Counted from the first letter of the stretch, positions 24,159 through 36,236 are shown. The stretch is DNA of 64,000 bases from Plotosus lineatus (GCA_024760905.1 CM045733.1:32895001-32959000), one strand, 5' to 3'. The notes: generated by a model from the letters alone, not told the origin. Program-made: numbers and translations.

Positions 24159-24514
24159 TTATTCATTCATTTCCTGAACTGCTTAATCCTAATTAGAGTC
24201 ACGCGGCGACTGGTACCCATCTTAGCCAACTCTGGGTGAGGGCAGAGAACACCCTGGACAGCTCGCCAGGCCATCACAAGGCAGAAACATGCTTGCGGCT
24301 GTGTAGTCTACTCTTAATGCTTTCGTCCTTTGATGATCCTTTGATGATCCTTTTACAAGCCTCTCACCATAGACAGTGAGAAACATGGCCAGCCTTTGGT
24401 GACCCAGTTAGTGGCTCTGGGTGGAGAGCAGTGACAACTGTTGACAGCGCGGCTTGAACCCCCAGTCATGGGATCAGTTATCCAGCACCTTCTCACCAAG
24501 CCACCACTACCCTC
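24159..24514 (-). mobile_element. SINE-B, complete
   Basis: Perfect 12-bp duplication ctggttaaatat (24147-24158, 24515-24526). Tail B, body and tRNA-like head are all present. The body has an internal duplication, 'ctttgatgatc' twice near 24330. Confidence 0.92.
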
Positions 24515-24669
24515 CTGGTTAAATATGTGAAAATAAATTATAATATGATACATAAAAAAAAAACCCTTGATTTACACTCTCCCTCTCTCACTCACTCATT
24601 CACATGTATAGAAATCTAATGAAACTGTGATATTTACAGTGAGTATAAGCCCAGAAAACTACAATCACC

Positions 24670-27600
24670 CCCTCTCCCTGAATCGCCACGTTATTGGGGT
24701 GGAGGGGTTTGCATGACCTAATGATCCTAGGAGCTATGTTGTTGGGGGCATAATGATCCTCGGCTACTTACTCTGACCCTCGGGACATAGAACGTCACCT
24801 CTCTGGCGGGGAAGGAGCCTGATCTGGTGCGTGAGGTGGAGAGATACCGACTAGATATAGTAGAGCTCACCTCAACGCATAGCTTGGGCTCTGGAACCAT
24901 CCAGCTTGAGAGAGGCTGGACCTTATTCCATTCTGGAGTTGCTCATGGGGAGAGGCAACGAGCCGGTGTGGGCATTCTTGTTGCCCCCGGTCTCAGGTCC
25001 CAGATGTTGGGGTTCTCACCGGTTGATGAAAGGGTAGCTTCCCTCCGTCTTCGGGTGGGGGGGACGGGTCCTGACTGTCATTTGTGCTTATGCACCAAAT
25101 GACAGTTCAGAGTACCGGCCCTTTTTGGAGTCTTTGGGGGTGTGTGTTGGAGAACGCTCCCTCGGGAGACTCACTCGTTGTCTTGAGAGACTTTAACGCC
25201 CATGTGGGCAACGATAGTGTGACCTGGAAAGGTGTGATCGGTAGGTACGGCCTCTCCAGTCTGAACCCGAATGGTGTTTCGTTGTTGGACTTCTGTGCAC
25301 ATCATAGTTTGTCTATCACGAACACCATGTTCGAACATAAGTGTGCCCATAAGTGTACTTGGCACCAGGACACCTTAGGTCGCAGTTCAATGATTGACTT
25401 TGTAATCATGTCATCGGACTTGCAGCCGTATGTTCTGGACACTCGGGTGAAGAGAGGAGCTAAGCTGTCTACTGATCACCACCTGGTGGTGAGTTGGCTT
25501 CGGTGGTGGGGGAGGCTGCCTTCCAGACCTGGCAGGTCCAAGCGTGTAATCAGGGTCTGCTGGGAACGTTTGGCGGAGTCCCCTGTCCGAGAGGCCTTTA
25601 ACTTCCACCTCCGGCAGAGCTACAACCACGTCCCAGAGGAGGTAGGGGACATGGAATCCGAATGGGCCATGTTTCGTGCCTCAATTGCTGAGGCGGCAGC
25701 CCATAGCTGTGGGCGGAAGGTCGTCGATGCTTGTCGTGGCGGTAACCCCGGTGGACACCTGCGGTGAAGGGGGCCGTCCAGCTGAAGAAGGAGGCCTATC
25801 GGGTTTTATTATCCTGTGGGATTTCCGAGGCAGCAAACAGGTACCGGAAGGCCAAATGTGTTGCAGCCGAGGCTGTCCCAGATGCAAAATCTCAGGCGTG
25901 GGAGAAGTTCAGTGAGGGCCTGGAGAGTGATTATTGGTTGGCCTCAAAAAGGTTTTGGACCGCCATTTAACGCCTCAGGAGGGGGAAGCAGTTCTCCACA
26001 AACACTGTTTACAGTGGAGGTGGGGAGCTGCTTATCTCGACTGGGGATGCCCTCGAGAGGTAGAGGGAATACTTTGAGGACCTCCTCAATCCCACCAACA
26101 TGCCCTCCGTGGAAGAGAAAGACCATGAGGGTTTGGGTGGGTGTCCGTCCATCACTGGAATGGAGGTCACTGAGGTTGTCAAAAAACTCCTCGATGGTCG
26201 AGCTCCGGGATTGGACGAGATCCGCCCGGAATATCTCAGGGCTCTGGATGCTGTAGGACTTTCTTAGTTGACACGTCTCTGCAACATCGTGTTGTCATCG
26301 GGGGCTGTAACTCTGGATTGGCAAGCTGTGGTGGTGGTCCTGACTTTTCAGAAGGGGGACCGGAGGGTGTGTTCCAATTATCGGGGAATCACACCCCTCA
26401 GCCTACCTGGGAAATCTATGCAGGGGTACTAGAGAGGAGGATCCAACCGATCGTTGAACCTCAGATTCAGGAGGAACAATGTGGTTTTCGTCCTGGCCGC
26501 AGCACTCTTGACCAACTCTATACGTTCCACAGGATTCTGGAGGGGGCATGGGAGTTTGCCCAATCTGTTCACACGTGTTTTGTGGATTTGGATAAGGCTT
26601 TCGACCGTGTCCTCCGAACAATCTTGTGGGGCGTGCTCCGGGAGTACGGCGTTCCGGACCCGTTGCTATTGGCCATTCGGTCGCTGTATCACCGGAGCCA
26701 AAGTTTGGTCCGTATTGGCAACAACAGGTCAAATTCATTTCCGGTGAGAGTTGGAGTCCGCCAAGGCTGTCCTTTGTCACCGATTCTGTTCATAATTTTA
26801 ATGGGCAGAATTTCTAGGCGCAGTCGAGGCGTTGTGGGGTTCAGGTTTGGTGGCCATCAGATCTCGTCTCTGCTTTTTGCGGATGATGTTGTCCTTTTGG
26901 CTTCATCAAGTCGGGACCTCCAGCTCTCATTGGAGCGATTCGCAGATGAGTGCAAAGCAGCAGGGATGAGGATCAGTACTTCCAAGTCCGAGGCCATGGT
27001 TCTCAGTCGGACAAGGGTGGAATGCACCCTCTGGGTCAGGAATGAGGTCCTGCCCCAAGTGGAGGAGTTTAAGTATCTTGGGGTCTTGTTCACGAATAAG
27101 GGAAGGGTGGAGTGGGCGCTCGATAGACGGATTGCTGCAGCCTCTGCTGTTAAGCGGAGCCTGTACCAGTCCGTCGTGGTAAAGAAGGAGCTGAGCCACA
27201 AGGCGAAGCTCTCAATTTACCAGTTGACCCACGTTCCAGCCCTCACCGATGGTCACGAGCTTTGGGTATTGATCGAAAGAACAAGATCGCGGATACAAGC
27301 GGCTGAAATGAGCTTCCTTCGCGGGGGCGGGTTCTCCCTTGGTGATAAGGTGAGAAGCTCTACCATCCGTGGAGAGCTCGGAGTAGATCCACTGCTCCTC
27401 AGCATTGAGAGGGGCCAGTTGAGGTGGCTCGTGCATCTGGTCAGAATTCCTTCCGGACGCCTCCCTGGTGTGGTGTTTCGGGCATGTTCAACCAGGAAGA
27501 GACCCCGGGGTCGACCTAGAATACGCTGGAGGGACTATGTCTCTCGGCTTGTCTGGGACTGCCTCAGTGTCCCCCCGGGAGAGTTGGAGGAAGTGGCTGG

Positions 27601-27693
27601 GGAGAGGGACGTCTGGACCTCTTTGCTTAGGTTGCTGCCCCTGTGACCCGACCCTGGACTTAGCGGAAGATAATGATGATGATGATGATGATG
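24670..27693 (+). mobile_element. Rex3-like RTE LINE, near full length
   Basis: A perfect 13-bp duplication aactacaatcacc (24657-24669, 27694-27706) bounds a 3.0-kb insertion ending in a (GAT)n/(GATG)n-type repeat (27672-27693), the tail style of Rex3 and other RTE elements in fish. It is markedly GC-richer than its neighbours. Confidence 0.9.
24774..27646 (+). pseudogene. Rex3-like endonuclease-reverse transcriptase
   Basis: One long ORF is broken by several frameshifts. Endonuclease: NVTSLAGKEPDLVREVERY, preceded by a TAG where Trp is expected; then [10 protein letters not shown], with Arg in place of the usual Gly before DFN; then [10 protein letters not shown] and [75 protein letters not shown] and YLGVLFTNKGRVEW. 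The C-terminus has RPRGRPRIRWRDYVSRLVWD and ends SLLRLLPL. The last 442 codons (26318-27646) are uninterrupted. The missing pieces are only frameshifts and one stop, so all domains are present. Confidence 0.93.
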
Positions 27694-27924
27694 AACTACA
27701 ATCACCAAAACACAAACTGAAGATTATTGTGCTTGGCAAATTTACACAAATGGACTGACAAGCTGTTCAGTGTTTGCCTCACTTTTACTCCGTGTCAGCT
27801 GACATAGGCTCCAGCCTCCCCGCAAACTTGGTGGGATTGAGCAGTTTGAAATATAAGTACGTAATTAAATTTAGCCATTCCAAGTTTCAAGTTTTAACAA
27901 GTTATTTATAACAATATTCCACCA

Positions 27925-27928
<4 letters not shown>

Positions 27929-28007
<79 letters not shown>
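27929..28007. repeat. (CA)n microsatellite
   Basis: About 79 bases of uninterrupted CA dinucleotide. Confidence 0.95.
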
Positions 28008-28012
<5 letters not shown>

Positions 28013-28129
28013 ACATTTTTCTCATAGTCCCCCATTTTCACAAGTAATTCATCAATAAGCAGTTTCATGGTCAGATGTCATCTGCTTTCTTGATAAGGAG
28101 ATAAAATCTGTGAAATCTTTCAATTCTTG

Positions 28130-28760
28130 AGTTTGTAGTTGGTTGCTGTTCACGGGAACTCTCAGTATGTGTTCCAAAGAGGTGCACAAGAACGAGGTCT
28201 TCATTATGCTGGGGTGGGGGAAATCAAAGACATGGCAGAAATAATAAGTATGGCCAAATCAATTATCTGGCACACACTTTTAAAAAAAGAGGAATGCACA
28301 TGTGGGCTCCAACATGTAATGTCTGGAGGGCAATGCAAGAAAAAAAAAGTAGACGATTGCAGAACTCTTTGTTTTGTGACGAAAAAGCGATACACAAAGT
28401 CTAGGCATGAACTCTTTCAGTGATGTGGGCAACTGAGAGTCGACAATCAAGAGATACCTTCATGAATGTAAATCTGTTTACCTCAAGAAGCAAACCACTG
28501 GTAACATTCAAGAAACAGAAAGGCCAGCTGAGAGTTTGTTTAAAAAAAAAAGATGTACTAATGCATGGCAAGTTGATAGCAACAGAGGACTGGAGAAAGA
28601 GAGGAAGGGCTATTGATTCAAACAAAATAAAGGTGAGATTTAGGCAGAAAAATTCACAAACAAGCAGCAACTGAGGGCCTGAAAAGCACCTCAAGGAGGG
28701 AATTTATCTTTCTGTGATGTCCCAAGGTCCCAGACATCTGAAAATCTTTAATGGCGAAAA
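28130..28760 (+). other. Unclassified, possible decayed transposase
   Basis: Two short plus-strand frames lie here (28139-28423, 28420-28674). The second reads KPLVTFKKQKGQLRVCLKKK, which faintly recalls the linker before the catalytic core of Tc1-like transposases (KPL-x-x-K-x-RKARLxF). No terminal repeats or catalytic motifs are visible, so the call is weak. Confidence 0.25.
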
Positions 28761-29219
28761 GATTATCAAAAATAATCCCTATATTTATAATTATGGTAAT
28801 TAATCTGATTACATTGGAGTCTGTAAAAATTGAGAAATTATATGAATCCAAAACAGATAGCATATCAGCAAACAGAATCCAGCCTACACGCTACACTACC
28901 CAGCATGCTCAAGAGCACTCCCAGGCTCTACACATCAAACATCAGATAAAATCACACCTGTCAGGACTCACACTGATGACATGGCCAGGTTACATAAAAA
29001 CTCTTGGGTTCAAGTTCAAGTATTGTATCTTTGTTTTTGACAGTGTGTTCCAAGCTGTAGTGTCTAAATTTTTGTTTTTTAGTGTATGGTCTTTGCTTGC
29101 CCTCATGGTTATGACTCTGTGCCTCGGACATTGATAACCTGTGCGATAACACATCATACATTTTGTGATTTTGCCTATGCCTATGGCAAACTGTTAGTCG
29201 GTTCTTTTTACTTTTCATT

Positions 29220-29578
29220 TCATTCATTTTTTCATATTTTATAATGCTTAATCATAATTAGGGTCACAGGGAGGCAGGCGTCCATCTCAGCCGACTCTGG
29301 GCAAGAGCAGGGTACATTATTGACAGCTTGACATGCCATTGCAGAACTAACAAACCCACAATCATTCATAAGCACACTTACACCAAGTGGCGATTCGCAC
29401 AGACAGTCAGCCTATGCATGTTTTTGTACTGTAGGAGGAAACTGAGGAGGAAACTCACACGAGTACAGGGAGAACATATGAACTCCACACAGAAACACCC
29501 AAGCCCAGTAATCAAACCCAAGCCTTCTTGCTGTAGGGTGGATGTGCTAACCACTGCATTACTGTGCTGCCTGCTCTG
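29220..29578 (-). mobile_element. SINE-C, near complete
   Basis: Tail on the left (aatgcttaatcataattagg, gcagccgactctgggcaaga-like), middle block (gtacagggagaacatatgaa), and tRNA-like head on the right (caaacccaagccttcttgct, then gctaaccactgcattactgt). Confidence 0.8.
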
Positions 29579-29739
29579 TTGAACTCTACTTAATTAACGT
29601 TTACAGGTTCAGACTGTGAATTTAATCTGTGCTTTAGTCCCAACAAAGATCAAGAAATCTGCATCTGTCTTCATTTTTTTCCCAGTAATCCACCATAAGA
29701 ACCAAAATGTCAAAAACAATCCCACATTGTTAAATAAGC

Positions 29740-29912
29740 CTTTAAACCTAGACTTTGATCCGAATCATCTCTAAAATGTATTGGAGTCTTCCTTGACAAA
29801 AGCCTCACATATTGTAGAGATTTCATGAACATCCCAACATAATTTTTTGCACAACCTGATAACACACAAATTAAGAGGTAAAACATGACCTCCTTGGCAG
29901 AGGAAGACAGGA
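29740..29912. repeat. Dispersed repeat, second of a pair
   Basis: Shares 'cctccttggcagagg' and its upstream arrangement with 1480-1645. 'atttcatgaacatcccaaca' is wording seen in a common fish repeat whose name I cannot assign. Confidence 0.4.
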
Positions 29913-30450
29913 GAGAGAATTTAAAATATATTTCAAATCCACTGTGGTGTACCCAGGGCTGTAGGCGGGTGTAAACACAGGTATACACCGTATACTCACT
30001 TATTTTATCAAGCATGGAGCATTTATGCACTTATTTTAGCAGCATTTAACACTTGTTTATCAAAGTGTTATTTTTTACAAGTGAAAAGACGCTCCCTGAC
30101 TTACATTCATCCGTTTTACGTTTTTCTATTTTACGTTTTTTTTTTTTTTCAAAAAAAAATGTCAAGTACGCTAATGTAATGACGCAATGATGTAATGACG
30201 CTGCGTCCATTGTTTACAAACGACAGACTGAACATGCGTGATTAACGTTTACAGGTTCAGACTTGATCATTCTTCTGTAATCACCTGAAGAGAGAGGATG
30301 GTTTCACCACCCCTCGAAACAGATCTGTAGTAAAAAATGAAGTTTCAATAGAAAGTCTTTGTCCCGTCCTTTTATTTTTACTTATATTTGCTCTACGAAA
30401 AAGTATTGAGCACTCTCTTACGGAATAAGATATCAGTTATAAGATATCAG

Positions 30451-30451
<1 letters not shown>

Positions 30452-30529
<78 letters not shown>
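30452..30529. repeat. (TA)n microsatellite
   Basis: About 78 bases of TA inside the type 2 Tigger-like element, at the position equivalent to the tract at 2508-2589. Confidence 0.95.
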
Positions 30530-30530
<1 letters not shown>

Positions 30531-31181
30531 CATGTTACCCTTGTGTTAAGACGTCGTCTCTGTGATCATTGTGTTTACACTGTTTTTGTGGACTTCTGTA
30601 ACCCTCAGCAAATATGGTTGGTCAGAAGTGTAAGCCTACTAGTATGGGTGCAAGTCTCATACACAGATATGAAGTAACTATCTGCTCGGATCGGCGCAAT
30701 CTACCATGCATACTCAGTTAAGCAAAGAGAGTAGTAAAATTAATGAAAATCTGAATCCAGAAAAGAAAGAGAACTGTCCGCTCTGCTGGTGATTCACATC
30801 AGTGCAGGCTGAGTACTAAACCAGTATTCAACGGCGCCCTTGCTCACTTCAAAGACCGGAAGTCCGTGTAACCCACGCTTTGTCTCAAGCACAAAATCAG
30901 TAAACTACTTTCGGTGTTGAGCGCCTCACATATTGTAAGCGTTGATTGGCTGTTTTAAGCTTCATGTAAAGTGACTCTCCTCAGTTTCATGTAATGTGAT
31001 TCTGCTCAGCTTCATGTAAAGTGACCATCTGTCGACCATCGGAACTATTTACAAGCAGAAAGATCATCACATCATAGGTTATATTTGATACTGTATTTGA
31101 TATTTGATGAGTGAATTTAATTAAAAGTTATCTATTTGAAATTATTTTGCTTGAATTTAATTTATTTGAAATTAATGTTGA

Positions 31182-31322
31182 TCTTCTTTTCCTTTCGGCT
31201 GTTCCCTTCAGGGGTCGCCACAGCAAATCATCCGTCTCCATCTCACCCTGTCCTCTGTATCTTCTTCTCTTACTCCAACGACCTTCATGTCTTCCTTCAC
31301 CACATCCATAAATCTCTTCTTT
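31182..31322 (-). mobile_element. RTE LINE 3' end, very short insertion
   Basis: The last 140 bases of the RTE LINE (ctttcggctgttcccttcag, then caccacatccataaatctct) interrupt the type 2 Tigger-like element at gttgat|ttgatat, as shown by comparison with 2331-3126. Confidence 0.85.
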
Positions 31323-31512
31323 GATATATTTGATATTATATTAAAATGTTATGTTTATAATAATTGATTTAGGGGTGTTTTATGATATACGCTAATGGTA
31401 TTTATGGATGTATCGTGCAGTATGAGCGTCATACGTCACTGGAACAACTTATGTTCACTTTCAACTTATGTTTGGCCGTCCGGAACCAATTAAAAAAGTA
31501 AGTCGGGGAGCG

Positions 31513-31517
<5 letters not shown>

Positions 31518-31580
<63 letters not shown>
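31518..31580. repeat. (TA)n(CA)n microsatellite
   Basis: A TA run followed by CA, filling the gap between a type 2 Tigger-like element and the type 1 copy at 31581. Confidence 0.9.
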
Positions 31581-31582
<2 letters not shown>

Positions 31583-32040
31583 GGGATTCCTCACTTTCCG
31601 TGGTTAATGTGGATCGAGATCTCCCGTGACCGTCGAATTACGCGAAGTAGGATCAACCCCCCTGACTGACATATACATACATGTATATGTGTATATAAGA
31701 CTCAATAAATACATATTCAATGCTATAAATGCTTATAACAATAATTAAAAAATAATGTATAGGATGTAAATAAGATATAAATACGCACACATACAGATGT
31801 GCGCGTGCACACACAGATGCGTGTGCACACACTCAATTGCGCACCTCACATTAAAATGTAAGAAGTTTTGATGGGGCGTTCTGGGTTGTTTTTTGTTTGG
31901 GATTTTTTTTTTGTTTGTTTTTGCATAATTGGCCATGTTTTGCAGCATTTTCCTTATTTTTTAATTCGCTGAATATTTAAAAAAAAACTCGATGCACTGA
32001 AGCCGCATGAATTGAAGCACGAAGTAGTGAGGGATCCTTG
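31581..32040 (-). mobile_element. Tigger-like MITE (type 1)
   Basis: Ends cagggattcctcactttc and gaagtagtgagggatccttg. The interior matches 8204-8677 in reverse orientation (agccgcatgaattgaagcac near 32001). Both terminal repeats carry point changes. Confidence 0.8.
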
Positions 32041-33480
32041 TGTATTGCTTTGTCACTTGTCCCGGCTTGTTATCCGATCACAACCGTGTTTCCATACTCC
32101 ATCTACAATCATTCAGTGGGCAGAGGGCCCAACAACATGATTCCTGTTGCTAATTGCTAAGAAATTTACTGACCTATTATATGTAGATTTTTGCTTATAA
32201 ACATTTATTTTAAAATGAGCAAAAGAGGGAAGCGCTCCCATGAACCTGATCGCCAACAAGGCACGTTAAATATGCAGGGTTTTTCTCTAAACATGGCAAT
32301 AATATCTCTGTTGACTCTGAAAAAAAATTATGTCACATAACTTGCAGACTCAGCTTCAGGCTCAACATGCTCCAGATTGGTCCCAGATTCTGGTGAATTA
32401 CATTCGACTTCTCTCCAGCATTTTGATCATATTAATTTGATTTATATGATAAACGATATTGTATGTTATTATTGTGAAGTTCTCAAGTTTGACCGACTTT
32501 GCTCAGCCATCAGTGTCACTGTAAGTATCATACATGCGGCATGTGCCCAGCAGGCCTATGGGCATAGCTATGATGGCATGTAAAGTTTAATATTGTTATA
32601 TATGAATAGATCAATCTACTGCTCACAGGTCTGATGAGGTCTAGTCGTGCACATGCACGGATGATGCGCCACTATTTATCCCGCCTTAAACATTTAATAT
32701 GCATGCATTAATGATTAACGCTTCACAATATGCTAATAAAAGCACTAGATGCACTTACACTATTCTGATGTTTGTTATGTATATTTAATATGTTTAAATA
32801 GCTTATTTTGCTCAATATGCAGTTCTAGTTCAGTGTTAATGTTTGTGCCAAAGTTTAAAACATTACATTTTTATAAGTAGATTTTTTCTGATGCTTAGAA
32901 TTTGTATTTAAATGACTTAGTAGTTTTGCATTTTCTGAATGTCAATAGCTTATTAAATATTAAATTTATTAAATACAAATGTACATAATTTTAATTATAG
33001 AAACATTAAGCAATACTTGATTCCGTATAATAGTACTACATGTACATGTTCATCTTGTAGTTGTACTACTTTACTCAATGTTATCTTTACTAATATCAAA
33101 TTGTGTATGTTTCAGGTTTGAGAACATCAGCAGTTGTTTGCACAGCCAGTTAAGTGCACAGTTGAAAAGTTTAAGTTTGCCATAGACCATGTATGCATGA
33201 TGAAGTGTTCTCAAGCTCCACTTCTGTTATTTTACAATAATATTATATTTTGAATCTTTGTGTACAATGTAAAAAGTGTTAGTATTTCAAATTATCTTCT
33301 GTTTCTTAACATTTTAGGTTTTTAATTTGGCTCAGTATAAAAAAACTGTTGCCTCCAGACACATGGCAACAACGACATGTATACTATATACTGTATACTG
33401 TATGTACAGTTTCTATACTATAGTTCATATTACATGCTGCAAATGGTCACCAAATGGCATCTACTGCATTGAAATTTTAA
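32041..33480. other. AT-rich stretch with a possible hAT/zinc-finger remnant
   Basis: At 32217 an ATG opens MSKRGKRSHEPDRQQGTLNM-QGFFSK before frame loss, wording that recalls N-termini of ZMYM/hAT-type transposase-derived proteins. No terminal repeats were found and the remainder shows nothing I recognise. Confidence 0.3.
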
Positions 33481-33605
33481 AAAGATTTCCTGTGGGAGGG
33501 GGGCCGTTCCCACACCATCCCCCTGTGCTTCACGTACCATGGGCCTACGGCCCAAGGCATTGCTATGCGCCGTCTCATTTGGCTGCCGAAGCAGCCTCAT
33601 AGTAT
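33481..33605. other. GC-rich insert of unknown nature
   Basis: A 125-base GC-rich block in AT-rich surroundings with small dyads (gggcctacggccc, ggctgccgaagcagcc), followed by an 18-base T-run at 33617. It may be the end of an unidentified mobile element. Confidence 0.35.
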
Positions 33606-34514
33606 ACCCACTTAATTTTTTTTTTTTTTTTTTTACCACTACAGCACTGGGTGTACAGTTGTACAGAGACAAAACAAACAAAATGGTGTTACTGTTAAAA
33701 TACTTATGAGCCCAATTCTATGTAACAGTAACATCTCAGCTGTAATGTTTACCATCTTTATAGTAACATGGTATACATGTTAATTATTTTCAGGGTTAAA
33801 GAGAACACGACCCAGTAAAACAAAGGGGTATACTATGTGCATGTTGTCCATTCATCAGCACAACATTTACTATTCTCCATCTGTTCATTTTGAATCTATA
33901 CAAATATTAAGTGCTCTCCAAAATCTCTGCCTGTCTCATATGATAATAGATTTACAATTCCAAAAGGAAAAAAAAGATAAAACCCTTGGGAAATTACACT
34001 TTACCAAAATTATCAGATGGAAATTGAACCCTTGGAAGTTAATTCAATTCCAGTCCCTGCTAAGATGATGAGCATCTCGAGGACAAATGAGCCACAACCA
34101 CTGCCAGTTCCCTGAATGTGTGTGTTCCTAATTGGGCCAAATTCTGGCTATCAGCTGCACATGCACTGGGCTTCTGAACTATTCATCAAGGGAAGGTGGT
34201 TTCATGTTGCCGTGGTGGTGAGAGGTAGAGTAGGGTACCTGGGCAATACTGAGAGTGTTCAAAGGATGAAAGGATTCATTTAAAATGGTGCCATTTTTTT
34301 TTTTTTTTTTTTTTTTTTTGCATTCATATACCACATCCACCTACCTGCAGATACACGTTTTCTTTTGCACTGTGCCTCTGGGACTTTAAAGCAAACAACT
34401 ATATTTCAGACCCAATATACACAGTGAATAATTTTATGCCAATATTCATTTTCTTTACAATTATGCTAACTAAGTTAATGTTAATAATAACAACAATAAC
34501 AACAACAATAATAA
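33606..34514. other. No recognised feature
   Basis: AT-rich intron sequence with two T-runs (33617-33634, 34297-34319). No coding or repeat signal seen. Confidence 0.45.
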
Positions 34515-34518
34515 TAAT

Positions 34519-34581
<63 letters not shown>

Positions 34582-34605
34582 CATCATCATCATCATCATC
34601 ATCAT
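34515..34605. repeat. (ATC)n microsatellite
   Basis: About 90 bases of CAT/ATC trinucleotide. Long frames across it (poly Ile, Met or Asp) are artefacts. Confidence 0.95.
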
Positions 34606-34934
34606 CGTCATTATCATTATCATCTTTATCAAAACAATGAAGACTGTAAACAATGGGATGCATTTGCTAAATGAACAAATAATTACTTCTAATAATTTCA
34701 AATGACTTTGGCGACAATGTAAGAACATTAGAATGCTATTCTGGCACTACAAAATTCTCGGTAGTAATTTATATACTTATACTAATTTAGTTAGTATATT
34801 ATTACAATCTCAGCAGACATGCACAGGTTGGAACACAACTGTAAACAATTTCCACCATCAGAGTTGCATGAAACAACCTGTAAATATTCACGACTAGTAA
34901 CTGGTCATTTCTCAGGAACATCAAAACATCTACA

Positions 34935-35120
34935 GGTAGTGGTGGCTCAGTGGATAAGGTGATGAGTTCCTGATCAGAAGGTTAGTGGTTCAATCCCCAC
35001 CATCACAACTGTTGGGCACTTGAACAAGGCCTTTAACCATCAATTGTTCAGATGTATGATAATGATAATTGTAAGTCACTCGGATAAGAGCGTCTGCTAA
35101 ATGCTGTAAATGTAAATCTA
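34935..35120 (+). mobile_element. SINE-D, complete
   Basis: tRNA-like head (gtggtggctcagtggataag, B box gtggttcaatcccca), a body with 'gggcacttgaacaaggcctt', and the tail cggataagagcgtctgctaa ending in 'gtaaatgtaaat'. This is one of the commonest SINE layouts in fish genomes. Confidence 0.85.
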
Positions 35121-35631
35121 TGCCATGTCTCTGCATTTTGCACCAATCGACTGAACAACAAAAGCCTCCACGTAAAGGAGCATACTGGCATAGAATTAGG
35201 TTTTACTATGTTATTCTTCACTGCTTTGATTCCCAACAAATAAAATACCAAGCGTCATTACTCTAATATATCTACTGGCAATTGTTGTGTGCATAACGAA
35301 TCTGACTGCTAGATATTAAATTATAAGACCAAACAGACAGGTGTAATGGTGGTTAAATTTACCGGTGTGGTGTTTACCATAATCACACTGGTTGTGAAAG
35401 AAAACAAGATTATATATTGTACAATAAATCTCTTGAATAATAGGATGCAGTGCAGAAGTGCAAAATAAGAAGTTGATAAAGCTAATGATGTTGCTTTTTT
35501 CACTGTAAACCAAAAAAAAAAAACAGTTATTTGGATTTTTTTTTTTAATTCATATGCAGGAAGCAGTTATTCAAATGACTAAATTCTCTTCTGGGAACTA
35601 ACATGATTGTACTGTATATAATCTTTGAGCT

Positions 35632-35967
35632 TAATAATGATCGGCATAGTGGTTGATGCATCCATCCCACAGTGTGACGATTCTGGGTTCGAGTCCCAGG
35701 CTCAACGAGGGGATGTCTGTGTGAAATTTACATGTCGTCCTCATACTTGTATGGCTTTCCTCTGGGTACTCTGGTTTCCTCCCGTGGTCCACATGCTAAC
35801 TGGTTGGACCCAATTTCCCCAAGACATGAGTGTGAATGGTTGTGTGGCTTGCCCTGTGGTTGTCTGTTGACCCTATGTACCCTGCCTTTGTCATATGTTG
35901 GCTGAGACAGACTCCAGCCTCAATGTGGCCCAAATAAGATTAAGCAGTCTGGCAAATATGATGGAAT
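35632..35967 (+). mobile_element. SINE-C, complete, next to the signal-peptide exon
   Basis: Head with B box (tgggttcgagtcccaggctc), the block 'tctgggtactctggtttcct', 'gtgtgaatggttgtgtggct', and the tail ctgagacagactccagcctc ending near 'aagattaagcag'. Its 3' end lies about 35 bases from the donor site of the TAFA2-like first coding exon, inside that intron. Confidence 0.88.
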
Positions 35968-36001
35968 GAGAATAATTTTGTATAACTCGGTGTACACTCA
36001 C

Positions 36002-36102
36002 CTTTATGTCCAGCAATGTGGATCGGTGACAGCAAGAGTGTGAGTATGCAGATGAGCTGCAGAACTTGTGTAAAGGTCTTCTGATTTTGTTTCTTAATCA
36101 TC
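36002..36102 (-). CDS. tafa2: TAFA2-like secreted protein, first coding exon (signal peptide)
   Basis: This exon holds the start codon (ATG at 36101-36099) and the signal peptide. The 33 codons begin MIKKQNQKTF, have a hydrophobic core QLICILTLLL and end near IAGHK; the last base joins the next exon to give [12 protein letters not shown], aligning with the HHKAHHVKTGTC region of TAFA2 as I recall it. It is bounded by a pyrimidine-rich acceptor (CCTCTCCCTCTATAG) directly before G-ATG and by a GTGAGT donor, so the 5' UTR is spliced from at least one exon further right. The exon is assigned by splice consistency and phase, because signal peptides are poorly conserved. It is only 101 nt, with a SINE ending about 35 bases beyond its donor and a GATA/GACA satellite starting about 130 bases upstream of its acceptor. 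Confidence 0.85.
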
Positions 36103-36231
36103 CTATAGAGGGAGAGGCAAACAAGAGAAGATATAAACATTGAATGAGAGAAAGAAACCTGAAAGAATTAAGAATCTCTCTCAAGTATTCTTCAAAGTAA
36201 GCAAGTTACAAGCAACCAAATAAATAAACTG

Positions 36232-36236
36232 GATAG

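Larger units (their letters stand above)
30087..31516 (+). mobile_element. Tigger-like transposon (type 2), longest copy
   Basis: Ends: agacgctccctgacttac (first bases mutated) and agtcggggagcgtctg followed by TA (31517-31518). It carries the start of a pogo/Tigger-type transposase (ATG at 30614, MVGQKCKPT), a long (TA)n tract, the helix-turn-helix remnant near 31024-31060, and an inserted RTE tail at 31182-31322. It retains about 630 bases more than the 796-bp copy. Confidence 0.8.

Noticed and set aside
28139..28674. Two plus-strand frames as a Tc1-like transposase
   Set aside because: Only a short lysine-rich stretch recalls Tc1; catalytic motifs and terminal repeats are absent, so it is listed only as unclassified.
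34399..34728. Long Met/Ile/Asp-rich frames
   Set aside because: Products of the (ATC)n repeat.
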